Counted from the first letter of the stretch, positions 16,793-27,051 are shown. The stretch: 64,000 nucleotides of DNA from Elusimicrobiota bacterium (GCA_016706425.1 JADJJR010000001.1:2232001-2296000); one strand, 5' to 3'. Notes: generated from the sequence alone by a model not told the origin. Translations and numbers: made by a program.

Positions 16793-17722
16793 TTATCGCG
16801 CTAACGCCTTGCCGGCCGGGTGGTTCGAACCGTGAATGTTCGAATGGCACTCGTAGCAGGATTGGGCGAAGATCTGGCTGCGCTGGTTCTTCACGTTGGT
16901 GGCGTCGTACAGCGTGCCGGGGTGCCGGGTGTAGGCGTGGCAGCGCTGGCACAGGAAAGGTTGCTTGCCCACCAGCATTTTGTCGTGGTGCGAACCGTGC
17001 GGGGAATGGCAGTTCAAGCAGTTCTCGCGCACAGGCGCGTGTTCCCAGACAAAGGGACCGCGTTTGTCCTGGTGGCAGGAGTAGCACAACTGGTTGACGC
17101 TCGCCGCCTTCAGCTGTTTCGGCGTCGGACCGCCGTGCACATCGTGGCAGGAGGAACAGGCCATCTTGCCCTCCTCCACCGGCATGTGCGCCGAGCGCCG
17201 CATCTGGGATTTGATGTCCCGGTGGCATTGGTAACAGGTTTCGGCTTCAGTTTTTTTGACCAACTCACCGTGCTTGGCCTGGGCCTTGTGCACGCTGTGG
17301 CAGGCGGCGCAGGACACGTTGGCCCGGTCGTGGGCCCCGCCGTCCCAGTGGGACCGCCCGGCGTCGGCGTGGCATTTCAAACAGGTGGCCGAGCCGTCGC
17401 GGCCGGACAATTTTTTCGGGTTCGAGACCGTCGCGAAGGCCGGCAGGGTCTTGTCGCCCCCCGCTTCCACGTGGAGGGAACCGGCCCCGTGGCAGGTTTC
17501 GCAGGACTTTTCAAATTCCAAACCTTTGAATTTGGGCAAGGCGATGCCGTGCTTGGCGTTTTTGAAACCGTCCACCTGTTCGCCGTGGCAGTTGGCGCAC
17601 ACGCTGGCGCCCACGAACTCCGCCTTGGCCGCTTCCTCGGCGAACGCCGTGGCGGCGAACACACCCCCGCCGAGAGCGCCGCACAACGCGGTGCTGAGAA
17701 GTTTGGCTTTGAATGGTCTCAT
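16793..17722 (-). CDS. Decaheme c-type cytochrome, DmsE/MtrA type
   Basis: The ATG at 17720-17722 (preceded by GGGGAG) gives 309 residues with a signal peptide (MRPFKAKLLSTALCGALGGGVFAATAFAE). The mature protein contains ten CXXCH heme sites: CANCH, CETCH, CLKCH, CAACH, CYQCH, CSSCH, CYSCH, CLNCH, CQRCH and CYECH, spaced over about 280 residues, with many extra histidines for distal ligation. This matches the DmsE/MtrA/PioA family, the heme wire inserted in an MtrB/PioB barrel. The barrel gene follows directly. No outer-surface cytochrome (MtrC/OmcA-like) or inner-membrane CymA-like quinol oxidase is in this window. The upstream 226-bp gap is AT-rich and probably holds divergent promoters. 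Confidence 0.92.
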   Translation of the reverse strand: MRPFKAKLLSTALCGALGGGVFAATAFAEEAAKAEFVGASVCANCHGEQVDGFKNAKHGIALPKFKGLEFEKSCETCHGAGSLHVEAGGDKTLPAFATVSNPKKLSGRDGSATCLKCHADAGRSHWDGGAHDRANVSCAACHSVHKAQAKHGELVKKTEAETCYQCHRDIKSQMRRSAHMPVEEGKMACSSCHDVHGGPTPKQLKAASVNQLCYSCHQDKRGPFVWEHAPVRENCLNCHSPHGSHHDKMLVGKQPFLCQRCHAYTRHPGTLYDATNVKNQRSQIFAQSCYECHSNIHGSNHPAGKALAR

Positions 17723-17948
17723 AGTTCTCCCCTGGAATGGTCCAAGTTCGTCGCGCGATCTTGTGATTGAAGATGAAAATAACTTTGTTACTTTGTAGCT
17801 GATCCTGACATAAGCAATTATGATCCACGTCATTGTTTACAAAAAATTTACAATTCGACGGGTCCGTCGATTGCCGGGCCGAAATCTTTGTAGGATGTTC
17901 CCGCGGGCGACTCTTTTGAACACCTTCCGTCGTCCCAAAGGAGTTGTT

Positions 17949-18515
17949 ATGGCCCTCACCCCCTCCACCATGGTGCCCCTCGGCACCCCGTGCCCGACTT
18001 TTCATCTTCCCGACGTCTCCAGCGGACAGCCATTGTCCTTGGAATCTTTTAAAAACAAAGACGTCCTCCTCGTCATGTTCCTCTGCCGACACTGCCCCTA
18101 CGTGGTCCACGTGCAGGCGGAGCTGGCGCGGATCGGACGGGAATACGCCGCGCGGGGGGTCGCGGTGGTGGCCATCAGCGCCAACGACGCCGCGCAATAC
18201 CCGGACGACGGCCCGGTGGGCCTTCGGCGACAGGCAAGCGAGCAGGGATTCGCGTTCCCCTACCTTTACGACGACAGTCAGGCCGTGGCCAAGGCCTTCG
18301 GCGCGGCCTGCACACCCGATTTTTTCGTTTACGACGCCAACCGGCAGCTGGTCTACCGGGGGCAACTGGACGACAGCCGGCCGGGCAACGGGAAACCGGT
18401 CACCGGCCGGGACCTGCGCGCCGCCCTCGACGCCGCCCTGGCCGGCCGCCCCGCGCTCGAACCCCAGCGGCCGAGCGCCGGTTGCAACATCAAATGGAAA
18501 TCGAGCGGTCGTTGA
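17949..18515 (+). CDS. Thioredoxin-fold (AhpC/TSA-like) protein
   Basis: 188 residues starting at ATG 17949 after AAAGGAG. The sequence is a peroxiredoxin/TlpA-like thioredoxin fold: GTPCPTFHLPDVSSGQPLSL opens the first strands, FLCRHCPYV holds a CXXC redox pair (CRHC), followed by ELARIGREYAARGVAVVAIS and a cis-Pro region ACTPDFFVYD. No signal peptide is visible, so it is probably cytosolic. The likely role is thiol redox or peroxide handling; the exact substrate is unknown. It is divergent from the decaheme cytochrome gene and its last 26 bases overlap the 3' end of the YifB gene on the other strand. Confidence 0.82.
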   Translation: MALTPSTMVPLGTPCPTFHLPDVSSGQPLSLESFKNKDVLLVMFLCRHCPYVVHVQAELARIGREYAARGVAVVAISANDAAQYPDDGPVGLRRQASEQGFAFPYLYDDSQAVAKAFGAACTPDFFVYDANRQLVYRGQLDDSRPGNGKPVTGRDLRAALDAALAGRPALEPQRPSAGCNIKWKSSGR

Positions 18516-20028
18516 CGGGCGGACGGTCGAGGGTCCGGTAGCCCACGGCTTCGGCGACGTGGTCCTCGCCGACATCGGCCGCCCCCGCCAAGTCGGCGAT
18601 CGTGCGCGCGACCTTTAAGACGCGATCGTAGGACCGGGCCGACAAGCCCAAGCGGGAGACGGCCGCCTTCAAAAGGGTCCGGGCCCCCTCCGATGGACGG
18701 ATGTGGGTTTTTATCTCCTTCGGCCCCATGACCGCGTTGGTGCGCGGTCCCTCCGGCCCAAACCTTTCGGCTTGCCGAGCGCGCGCCGCGGCCACCCGCG
18801 CGCCCACCGCGGCCGAGGGCTCCGCCGCGGGCGCCTCTTCGGTCAATTCCGCCACCCGCAGGGCCGGGACCTCCACGTGCAAATCAATGCGGTCCAAAAG
18901 CGGCCCCGATATCTTGGCCCGGTATTTCTGCACGGCGAAGGGCGTGCAAACGCATTCGCGGTCGGGGTGGCCGGCGTACCCGCAGGGACAAGGGTTCATG
19001 GCGGCCACCAGCACGAACCGCGCCGGAAATGTCACCGACCCCGCCGCCCGCGACACCGTCACAAACCCCTCCTCCAACGGCTGGCGCAACACTTCCAAAA
19101 CCTGTCGATCAAACTCCGGGAACTCATCCAAAAACAGAACCCCGTTGTGCGCCAGGGACACCTCGCCGGGGCGCGGGGTGCTGCCCCCGCCGATGAGCGC
19201 GATGTTGGAAATGGTGTGGTGGGGGGAGCGGAACGGCCGCTGCCCCAGGGCCGGGGGCGTCCCAAGGCCCGCCACCGAGTGGATTTTGCGGGACTCCAGG
19301 GCCTCCTCGAAAGACAGAGGCGGGAGCAGGTCCGCGAACCGCCGGGCGAGCATGGTTTTCCCGGCGCCGGGCGGGCCCATCAAGAGAACGTTGTGGCCGC
19401 CCGCCGCCGCGACTTCCAAGGCGCGTTTGGCGAACATTTGGCCGCGCACGTCGGCGAAATCACCGCCCCCGGTGGATGCGGGCGCGGACACCGCAGGAAC
19501 CACCGCCGTCGGCGCGCGCTCCCCGCGCAAATGGGCCACGGCGTCCTCCAGACTCGTGACGGGCACCACCGTCAACCCCACCACCAGGGCCGCTTCGGCG
19601 GCGTTGCCCGCGGGCAACAGGAGCGCCCCCGCCCCCGCCTTTTTCGCCGCGAGCGCGATGGGCAACACCCCCCGCACCGGGCGCAGACGGCCGTCCAGGG
19701 CCAGTTCCCCCACGGCCACCACGGCGGACAGCGCGGCCCCGGGCAGTCTCTCCTCCGCGGCCAAGACCCCGAGGGCGATGGGCAGATCAAAAGCCGTGCC
19801 TTCTTTTTTAACATCGGCGGGCGACAAATTGACCGTGACCCGCCGAACCGGAAAATCGAAACCCGAATTCCGCACCGCCGCCACCACGCGGTCCTTGGAT
19901 TCCCGCACCGCCGCGTCGGGCAGGCCCACCGTGGAAAAAACCGGCAGGCCGGGGGACAAATCCACCTCGACCTGCACAAGAAAACCGTCGATCCCGGCGA
20001 CGGCGGCGCTTTGGACCCGGGCCAGCAT
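18490..20028 (-). CDS. YifB/ComM-family Mg-chelatase-like AAA+ ATPase
   Basis: This 512-residue protein is of the ComM/YifB family. The N-terminus (ARVQSAAVAGIDGFLVQVEV, then GLPVFSTVGLPDAAVRESKDRV) is the Lon-protease-like domain, followed by AAA+ Walker A GPPGAGKTML, Walker B LFLDEFPEF, and a cysteine cluster (CPCGYAGHPDRECVC) typical of the family. The C-terminal Mg-chelatase helical domain contains ARSYDRVLKVARTIADLAG. ComM is a branch-migration helicase used in natural transformation in some bacteria; in others the role is unclear. It begins at a TAATG junction with the SMR gene stop, so it is translationally coupled to it. Confidence 0.92.
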   Translation of the reverse strand: MLARVQSAAVAGIDGFLVQVEVDLSPGLPVFSTVGLPDAAVRESKDRVVAAVRNSGFDFPVRRVTVNLSPADVKKEGTAFDLPIALGVLAAEERLPGAALSAVVAVGELALDGRLRPVRGVLPIALAAKKAGAGALLLPAGNAAEAALVVGLTVVPVTSLEDAVAHLRGERAPTAVVPAVSAPASTGGGDFADVRGQMFAKRALEVAAAGGHNVLLMGPPGAGKTMLARRFADLLPPLSFEEALESRKIHSVAGLGTPPALGQRPFRSPHHTISNIALIGGGSTPRPGEVSLAHNGVLFLDEFPEFDRQVLEVLRQPLEEGFVTVSRAAGSVTFPARFVLVAAMNPCPCGYAGHPDRECVCTPFAVQKYRAKISGPLLDRIDLHVEVPALRVAELTEEAPAAEPSAAVGARVAAARARQAERFGPEGPRTNAVMGPKEIKTHIRPSEGARTLLKAAVSRLGLSARSYDRVLKVARTIADLAGAADVGEDHVAEAVGYRTLDRPPVNDRSISI

Positions 20029-20345
20029 TATTTCGTCACCAGCTTAAGCCCCACGATGCCCGCCACGATCAATCCCATGGACACGAGGCGGGCGACCGCG
20101 CGCGGTTCGTGAAAGAGGAGCATGCCGGCGATCGCCGTGCCCAGGGCGCCGATGCCCGTCCAGACCGCGTAGCCCGTGCCCAGGGGAATTGATTTGAGCG
20201 CGCGCGCGAGGAACACCACGCTGAACACCATGCCGACCACGCTGAAGACCGACGGCCACGGCCGTGTGAACCCCTGGGCGAATTTGAGGCAGACCGCCCA
20301 TTGGACCTCGAACAAACCCGCGATGAAAAGAAAAACCCAGGCCAT
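20028..20345 (-). CDS. Small multidrug resistance family exporter, Gdx/SugE type
   Basis: 105 residues with four membrane helices (about 2-20, 30-48, 57-77, 84-102). LFEVQWAVCLKFA contains the essential membrane Glu13 in the GxxEVxWA-like setting of Gdx (SugE) proteins, which export guanidinium with proton exchange; FLARALKSIPLGTGYAVWTG is the second family signature. No guanidine riboswitch is seen, since the gene directly follows another gene. Position and spacing place it in a four-gene run with the thermonuclease, the small receiver-like gene and yifB; a functional link is not obvious. Confidence 0.87.
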   Translation of the reverse strand: MAWVFLFIAGLFEVQWAVCLKFAQGFTRPWPSVFSVVGMVFSVVFLARALKSIPLGTGYAVWTGIGALGTAIAGMLLFHEPRAVARLVSMGLIVAGIVGLKLVTK

Positions 20346-20346
20346 G

Positions 20347-20634
20347 TCAGATCCTTTCGATTTCCACGACGCCTTCGAGAACGGCCGCCAGGCGCGCCGC
20401 GCCCGCGTCGGAAGCGGTGTGCAAGCGCACCCGCTTGGGGCGGCGTTCGGGGGCCAGACCGGCGATGTACCGGGCCACGGGCAGGAAGGTCCCGCCTTCG
20501 CCGTTCCCGATGAAGTAATCCAAACTCACTTCTTCGACGGGTTCCGCGTCCAGGCACCGCCGGGCCTCTTCCACCGTGCGGGCGAGTCGCCAACCGGGGG
20601 GCGGGGGGCGAAGGTCATCCACGAACAGTTTCAC
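20347..20634 (-). CDS. Small receiver-like protein (cyclic-phosphate processing receiver type)
   Basis: About 95 residues from the GTG at 20632-20634, which overlaps the thermonuclease stop in GTGA. The sequence VKLFVDDLRPPPPGW, TVEEARRCLD, VSLDYFIGNGEGGTF and PVARYIAG resembles the compact receiver-like domain that opens with [FL]-DDxRxPPxGW and was proposed to act in cyclic-phosphate or nucleotide processing. The aspartate pair after the first strand and the central LDYF aspartate are present. No partner domain is attached. A longer reading from the GTG at 20649 adds five codons. The function is inferred only from domain resemblance. Confidence 0.6.
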   Translation of the reverse strand: MKLFVDDLRPPPPGWRLARTVEEARRCLDAEPVEEVSLDYFIGNGEGGTFLPVARYIAGLAPERRPKRVRLHTASDAGAARLAAVLEGVVEIERI

Positions 20635-21188
20635 CGGCCCCCCACCCACAAACAGCCGCGGCGCTCCAGACGGGCGCGGTCCTCGAGGGCGGCCAACCGG
20701 TCCCGCCAGGCGCCGTCCCGGCGCCAGGCTTTCCCCAACCCCTCGTGGACCAGGGCCGCGTCGACGCTGCGTCCGTCGGGCGTGAACACATAGGCCAACA
20801 ACCGGCCGTGTTTGTCTTGCCGCCGTTCGTCGAAAGCCAGACGCACACCGTCGATCGTCAAAGCCCGGTTGCGTTCCCGCGCTTCCTCATAACAGGGACG
20901 GTCGCGTTCCGGGGTGTTGACGCCGTAATACCGAAGAAAGGTGGGTCGCCCCTCCCAAAGAATTTCCAACGTGTCCCCGTCCACGACGCCCGTGACAGCG
21001 ACGGAAGCCAGCCGGTCCGCGTCGACCACGGACCAGGGGCCGTCGCCGGTCGTCGCGACATCCCTGACGGCGGGTCCGGGAGCCCGGTCCCCGCGAAACA
21101 GCGCGCGGCCGTTCAACGCCACGGCCGCGCCGAGGGACATCCAAAAGAGCGCCGCCCCGACGCGCCTCCAGGGGCGGGTCAGGGGCAT
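20631..21188 (-). CDS. Membrane-anchored or secreted thermonuclease (SNase-like)
   Basis: 185 residues: an N-terminal hydrophobic segment (about 10-30, VGAALFWMSLGAAVAL) and a staphylococcal nuclease-like OB domain. Key family features are VTGVVDGDTLEI (calcium-binding aspartates), FLRYYGVNTPE (catalytic Arg region) and DKHGRLLAYVFTPDG. It should cleave DNA or RNA with calcium outside the cytoplasm, perhaps for nutrient scavenging. It starts 42 bases after the citrate synthase stop and is the first of four tightly packed genes. Confidence 0.87.
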   Translation of the reverse strand: MPLTRPWRRVGAALFWMSLGAAVALNGRALFRGDRAPGPAVRDVATTGDGPWSVVDADRLASVAVTGVVDGDTLEILWEGRPTFLRYYGVNTPERDRPCYEEARERNRALTIDGVRLAFDERRQDKHGRLLAYVFTPDGRSVDAALVHEGLGKAWRRDGAWRDRLAALEDRARLERRGCLWVGGR

Positions 21189-21230
21189 GATCGGTGAGGC
21201 GGCGTTGACGCGCCGTCGAAGAGGGAAACT

Positions 21231-22370
21231 TTAGGGCCGTTGGGCCAGGGGAACAATGGAGCGCAGCGCCGGCCCCGCGTATTCGGTGCGGGGGCGGATG
21301 AGGCGGTTGTCGGCCAACTGCTCGAAGACGTGGGCGCACCAGCCCGCGACGCGGGAGGCGGCGAACACGGTCGTGAAGAGATCGATGGGAATGCCGAGCA
21401 AATAAAGGACCGAGGCCGAATAAAAATCCACGTTGGTGTAGATGTTCTTCGCCCGGTGGACCGCCTCGGCCACCTTGAGAGAGATGTTGTACCAACGCAT
21501 GTCGCCCTTGACCTGGGACAACCGGTGCGACATGGCGCGCAACGGGGTCGAGCGGGGATCGTCCACTTTGTACACCCGGTGGCCGAAGCCCATGATTTTC
21601 CGTTTTTCGGCGATGGCTTTCTCAATCCAGGCGTCGGCCTTGGCCGGGTCGCCGATCTCCAAAAACATTTCCATCGCTTTCTCGTTGGCGCCGCCGTGCA
21701 GCGGGCCTTTCAAGGCGCCGATGGCGGCGGTCACGGCGGAATAGATGTCCGAGAGCGTGGAGGTCACCACCCGGGCGGTGAAGGTCGAGGCGTTCAGGTC
21801 GTGATCGGCCAACAGCGTCAGGTACATGTCCATGGCCTCGACGCTCACGGCGTCGGGTTTCTGGCCGGTGACCATGTAGAGGAAATTGGCGGAATGGCCC
21901 AGCGCGGGGTCCGGCGCGATGGGCGATTGCCCCTTGCGGAGGCGGTCCCAGGCGGCGGCCAGGGTGGTGATGCGGGCGACGAGGCGGATGGCCTTGCGGC
22001 GCACGGCCTCGGGGGTGTGCACGGCCACGTCGGGGTCCGTCAGCGCCAGCAGGCTCACGCCCGTGCGCAAGACATCCATGGGGTGGGCCGTTTTGGGAAA
22101 CTTCGCCATCAAATCCAACACCGCCGGCGGCAAAGCGCGGGCGTCGGCGAAGGCCTTTGCAAAGGGGGCGAGCATGGCCCGGTTGGGCAGGTCGCCCTCC
22201 CACAACAGGTAGGCGACCTCTTCAAAAGTGACTTGCGTGGACAGGTCCACCGCGCTGTAACCGCGGTAGATCATGCGGCCTTGGAGGCCGTCCAGGAAGG
22301 TGATCGTGGACGGACCGACGACCACGTCTTCGAGGCCCTTGGCGGCGTGAACTTCCTTGTTTTCGGTCAT
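21231..22370 (-). CDS. gltA: Citrate synthase
   Basis: Citrate synthase condenses oxaloacetate and acetyl-CoA at the TCA-cycle entry. The ATG at 22368-22370 gives 379 residues, the size of short (dimer-type) bacterial citrate synthases. Family blocks: GRMIYRGYSAVDL near the N-terminus, PLHGGANEKAMEMF (catalytic His region), IMGFGHRVYKVDDPR (second catalytic His) and the C-terminal DFYSASVLYLLGIP with its catalytic Asp. An upstream in-frame start would run into the promoter. The promoter TATAAT ends 9 bases before the ATG and there is no ribosome site, so the mRNA is probably leaderless or nearly so. Confidence 0.95.
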   Translation of the reverse strand: MTENKEVHAAKGLEDVVVGPSTITFLDGLQGRMIYRGYSAVDLSTQVTFEEVAYLLWEGDLPNRAMLAPFAKAFADARALPPAVLDLMAKFPKTAHPMDVLRTGVSLLALTDPDVAVHTPEAVRRKAIRLVARITTLAAAWDRLRKGQSPIAPDPALGHSANFLYMVTGQKPDAVSVEAMDMYLTLLADHDLNASTFTARVVTSTLSDIYSAVTAAIGALKGPLHGGANEKAMEMFLEIGDPAKADAWIEKAIAEKRKIMGFGHRVYKVDDPRSTPLRAMSHRLSQVKGDMRWYNISLKVAEAVHRAKNIYTNVDFYSASVLYLLGIPIDLFTTVFAASRVAGWCAHVFEQLADNRLIRPRTEYAGPALRSIVPLAQRP

Positions 22371-22379
22371 GGCGCGTGG

Positions 22380-22408
22380 ATTATACAACGGGACAAGCGC
22401 GGGCTCAA
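22380..22408 (-). promoter_or_regulatory. Promoter of gltA
   Basis: TTGAGC (22403-22408) and TATAAT (22380-22385) on the minus strand are 17 bases apart. The -10 box ends 9 bases before the gltA ATG, leaving essentially no leader. Confidence 0.75.
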
Positions 22409-22412
22409 CACC

Positions 22413-22886
<474 letters not shown>

Positions 22887-22915
22887 GACATCCTCCCGAA
22901 TGAAACTCAGACTTA

Positions 22916-22924
22916 ATTATACCA
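22916..22924 (-). promoter_or_regulatory. Extended -10 promoter of greA
   Basis: TGG-TATAAT on the minus strand, about 30 bases before the greA ATG, with no good -35 box. It is one of several TGn-TAnnAT elements in this window. Confidence 0.6.
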
Positions 22925-22936
22925 CGCCGGCAAGAA

Positions 22937-24349
<1,413 letters not shown>

Positions 24350-24398
24350 GGACGCCTCGCGAACAATGGGATGCGGCCATTTTAGCACTTCCCGAAAT

Positions 24399-24407
24399 TG
24401 GTATAGT
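24399..24407 (+). promoter_or_regulatory. Extended -10 promoter of the glucan phosphorylase gene
   Basis: TGG-TATAGT ends 9 bases before the ATG at 24417. There is no clear -35 and no ribosome site between box and start, implying a leaderless or near-leaderless mRNA. Confidence 0.6.
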
Positions 24408-24416
24408 ACGTTTCCC

Positions 24417-26111
24417 ATGAACGCCGCGTCCTCCTCGACGAAACAACGGGTCCTCGAAGTCGCCATGGAAATGGCGCTGACGCCCGAAATCCTCGACGAC
24501 ATTGATGAGAAATTCGGACCCGCCGCCGCCCAAATCGCGGCCATGTCCACCTCGGTGGGCGGCATCGGGCCATTGCTCCGCGAACGCATCGTCGCCCTGG
24601 CCGACCGGGGCGTGCCCGTCGCGGGGGTGTCGCTCCTCTACAACACCGTCTGGAGCCAGGGCTGGCACGACTGGAACCACCTTTTCATCGAGCGGGTGGC
24701 CGCGGGCCAATACCTGCGCGGCGTCCTCACGGACACGGGCGTCGTCCTTAAATTGCCCCTCTTCGACGAATCCATTGTCGACGTCAAAGTGTGGAAGGCC
24801 GATTACGGGAAAGCCACGGTTTACTTCCTGGATTGCCCCGAAATCACCGACGTGGTCTACCCGTGCGCCGAGGACGCGCCGCCCAAGACCCCCAACCCCA
24901 ACGATTGGGCGGAACGGCAGCGCCTCAAACACAGCTGGGTTGTGGGCCGGGGCGCCCTGGCCCTCGCCAAACACGTGGGGTTTTCCCCGGACGTGATCGT
25001 CTTGAGCGAAACCCCCACGCTGTTCGCCCACCCCCGGATCGCGGCGGACGTCCACGCCAAGGACCCGTTCTTCGCCGAAAGCCGCTGTGTTTTCAACGAC
25101 CACACGCCGCTCGAATACGCGCACCCCATTTGGCCCCAATCCGTGCTCGACCAGACCAAAATGAACCCGGCCTTTTACGGCCCCTACCTGAAGGACGGCA
25201 AAATCGACGTCACCCAGGCCCTGGTCGCCGAGGCGGAAGGCGTTTTCGGCGTGGCCGAAAAGCACGCCCGGGTCATGCGGGCCATGCCGTCGCTCAAGCC
25301 CTACGCCGGGAAGATCCAGCACATCACCAACGGCGTGCACACCCCTTATTGGCAGGAACGCGTGTTCCATCTGGCGGACCAAATCTCCGACGGCGACCTG
25401 CTCAAGGCCAAAGAGGATTTGAAGGCGGAATTCCTCGACTGGTTCTGGCGTCGCGCCATGCTCTGGCCCCATTGGGCCAACAAAGTCCGGACCCTGCCGA
25501 TCCTCCTTTGGACGCGACGCATCACAAGCTACAAGCGATTGGACATCCTCGATAAAATCTTCGACGATCCCGCCCGGCGGAAGCGGTTTCTGGACGCCAA
25601 CGTGGTGCTGATCGTGGGGGGGCGGGTGTACCAGCGGGACAACGCGTCGGAAAAAATGGTCTACGAATTGGTGGAGGATTTAAACCACGACGAGGCGTTG
25701 GGCGAGCGGGTGGTTTTTTTGAACAACTACAACGTGTGGGAGGCCCCCCGCCTGTTCCACGGCGCGGACGCGTCGATCATGTTGTCGGACGACGGGCGGG
25801 AGGCCTCGGCCACGGGGTTCATGAAAGCCCAGATGAACGGCGCCGCGGTGATCGCGAACCCCGACGGGGCCGTGCCCGAATCCGTTTTCGACGCGGCATC
25901 GGAACCGGCGCGGGCCAACGGGTTCACCGTAACCTACACCAACGGCCAGCCGGACGTGGACTCCTTTTTGACCGCGCTGGAGAAATTCTCGGCGGCTTAC
26001 CAAGACCCCGCCCAACGGGCGCGGCTCATCCGAGCGTCCCTGGCCGTCACCCCCCAGGTCAGCGTGGAGCGTACCGCCCGGGAAATGGAAGCCTTTTTCA
26101 GCCGGCTTTAG
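24417..26111 (+). CDS. Alpha-glucan phosphorylase (GT35), short form
   Basis: 564 residues. Glucan phosphorylases release glucose-1-phosphate from glycogen or maltodextrins using PLP phosphate. The conserved C-terminal blocks are present: HITNGVHTPYW, RRITSYKRLDI, and DGREASATGFMKAQMNGAAV, equivalent to EASGTxNMKxxxNG of the family with the PLP-binding lysine in FMKAQ. The N-terminal part (VPVAGVSLLYNTVWSQGWHD) fits the short bacterial TIGR02094-like branch; classical enzymes exceed 800 residues. The start at ATG 24417 is chosen because earlier codons overlap fumC and its promoter. The final stop codon TAG uses the first base of the repeat element that follows. Confidence 0.85.
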   Translation: MNAASSSTKQRVLEVAMEMALTPEILDDIDEKFGPAAAQIAAMSTSVGGIGPLLRERIVALADRGVPVAGVSLLYNTVWSQGWHDWNHLFIERVAAGQYLRGVLTDTGVVLKLPLFDESIVDVKVWKADYGKATVYFLDCPEITDVVYPCAEDAPPKTPNPNDWAERQRLKHSWVVGRGALALAKHVGFSPDVIVLSETPTLFAHPRIAADVHAKDPFFAESRCVFNDHTPLEYAHPIWPQSVLDQTKMNPAFYGPYLKDGKIDVTQALVAEAEGVFGVAEKHARVMRAMPSLKPYAGKIQHITNGVHTPYWQERVFHLADQISDGDLLKAKEDLKAEFLDWFWRRAMLWPHWANKVRTLPILLWTRRITSYKRLDILDKIFDDPARRKRFLDANVVLIVGGRVYQRDNASEKMVYELVEDLNHDEALGERVVFLNNYNVWEAPRLFHGADASIMLSDDGREASATGFMKAQMNGAAVIANPDGAVPESVFDAASEPARANGFTVTYTNGQPDVDSFLTALEKFSAAYQDPAQRARLIRASLAVTPQVSVERTAREMEAFFSRL

Positions 26112-26375
26112 GGTCCGCAAAGAAATAACTGGCCCATTTCCGCCGAGGGGATTCGTGCCGAGCCGAAGCAAAGTTCCCCGCGCAGGCGGGTGTGCCTGTA
26201 AGGGGAATTTGGCAAAGGGCGGGCCGAAGGCCTTCGGCCCGTAGGGAGGAGCCCGTGCGGGGAAATTTCCGCGTCACTCCTCGGTTACGATGGCACCGCA
26301 TCGCTCCCTCGGTGTTCCTTGAACTCCCCCCACCTGGGCTCCTCGGAAATAGGCCGGTTATTTCTTTACGGACCC
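26111..26375. repeat. Intergenic repeat element 1 with terminal inverted repeats
   Basis: A 265-bp non-coding element between two convergent genes. Its ends are inverted repeats of about 30 bases (GGGTCCGCAAAGAAATAACT at the left; the right end reads GGGTCCGTAAAGAAATAACC on the minus strand), continuing as GGCCNATTTCCG. Inside are a perfect 20-bp palindrome at 26221-26240, a hairpin at about 26171-26210 (TTCCCC/GGGGAA with CAGGC/GCCTG), a GGAAATTTCC palindrome near 26260-26270, and a core (about 26276-26340, minus strand) shared with the element at 44542-44691. No open frame inside looks coding. It resembles a MITE or a structured repeat. Confidence 0.8.
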
Positions 26376-27019
26376 TTAACGATTTTCTTCCGCACCCGAC
26401 GGCGCAGGTAGAGGATCGCCAACACCACGCCGCCCACCATCGTCAACGAAATCAACGATTCAAACCGGTCCACGCCTTTTGAAAAGTTCAAAGCGCGGCT
26501 GCCCATTTGCCACCCCAAAAAGGCCAGCAGGTAACAGCGGGGGATGGTCCCCAGCACGGTCCACACGATAAAAATCCGAAAGGGAATTTCCAAAATGCCC
26601 GCCGCCGCGGAGATCAATGACAAAGGCACGATCGGCACCGCCCGCAGAGCGAACAGGGAGATTTCCTCCCCGCGCTTGGTGAAGTGCGCGCCGACGCTTT
26701 CGATGTCGGCCCAGGTGAAGCCCAAGTAATTTTGAAACCGATCCACCAGGGCCCGGCCGCCCCAGCGCGCGATGAAGTAAGTCCCCCAGGCGCCCACGGC
26801 CGAGGCGACCACCCCCGGCAGAACGATGAGCAACGACGCCCGCGCGAAAGCCGCCCCCCAGGTCGCCGTCTCGGGGATCAGGATGAACCCGGCCCCCATG
26901 ATGATGGCCGGCGACGGAATGGGCACGATCACCTGCTCGATTAAGACCCCGATGAAGACGCTCCAGCCCCCGTGGGCCCGCAGGGCGTCCAAAATCCAAG
27001 CGGTGATTTCCCCGATCAC
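26366..27019 (-). CDS. DedA/SNARE-associated family membrane protein
   Basis: 217 residues from the GTG at 27017-27019, preceded by AGGAGG. DedA proteins are inner-membrane proteins with re-entrant helices, linked to undecaprenyl-phosphate or phospholipid recycling and membrane homeostasis. Family features: IPIPSPAIIMGAGFI near the N-terminus, LPGVVASAVGAWGTYFIARWGG, and FALRAVPIVPLSLISAAAGI (the F.R..P..R/P block), with terminal membrane helices. The last codons (GGT CCG TAA) come from the terminal inverted repeat of the adjacent repeat element, so the element defines the present C-terminus. Confidence 0.87.
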   Translation of the reverse strand: MIGEITAWILDALRAHGGWSVFIGVLIEQVIVPIPSPAIIMGAGFILIPETATWGAAFARASLLIVLPGVVASAVGAWGTYFIARWGGRALVDRFQNYLGFTWADIESVGAHFTKRGEEISLFALRAVPIVPLSLISAAAGILEIPFRIFIVWTVLGTIPRCYLLAFLGWQMGSRALNFSKGVDRFESLISLTMVGGVVLAILYLRRRVRKKIVKGP

Positions 27020-27036
27020 GTTCGCGCCTCCTTTTA

Positions 27037-27042
27037 TATAAT
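27037..27042 (+). promoter_or_regulatory. -10 box of the M48 lipoprotein gene
   Basis: A consensus TATAAT ends 9 bases before the ATG at 27052, in the 32-bp gap to the divergent dedA-like gene. No convincing -35 is seen. Confidence 0.5.
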
Positions 27043-27051
27043 AGCGGTGAA

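Noticed and set aside
17723..17948. FNR- or CRP-like operators between the decaheme cytochrome and thioredoxin-like genes
   Set aside because: The gap is AT-rich and has a repeated TGATCC about 21 bases apart, but no full FNR or CRP palindrome is present.
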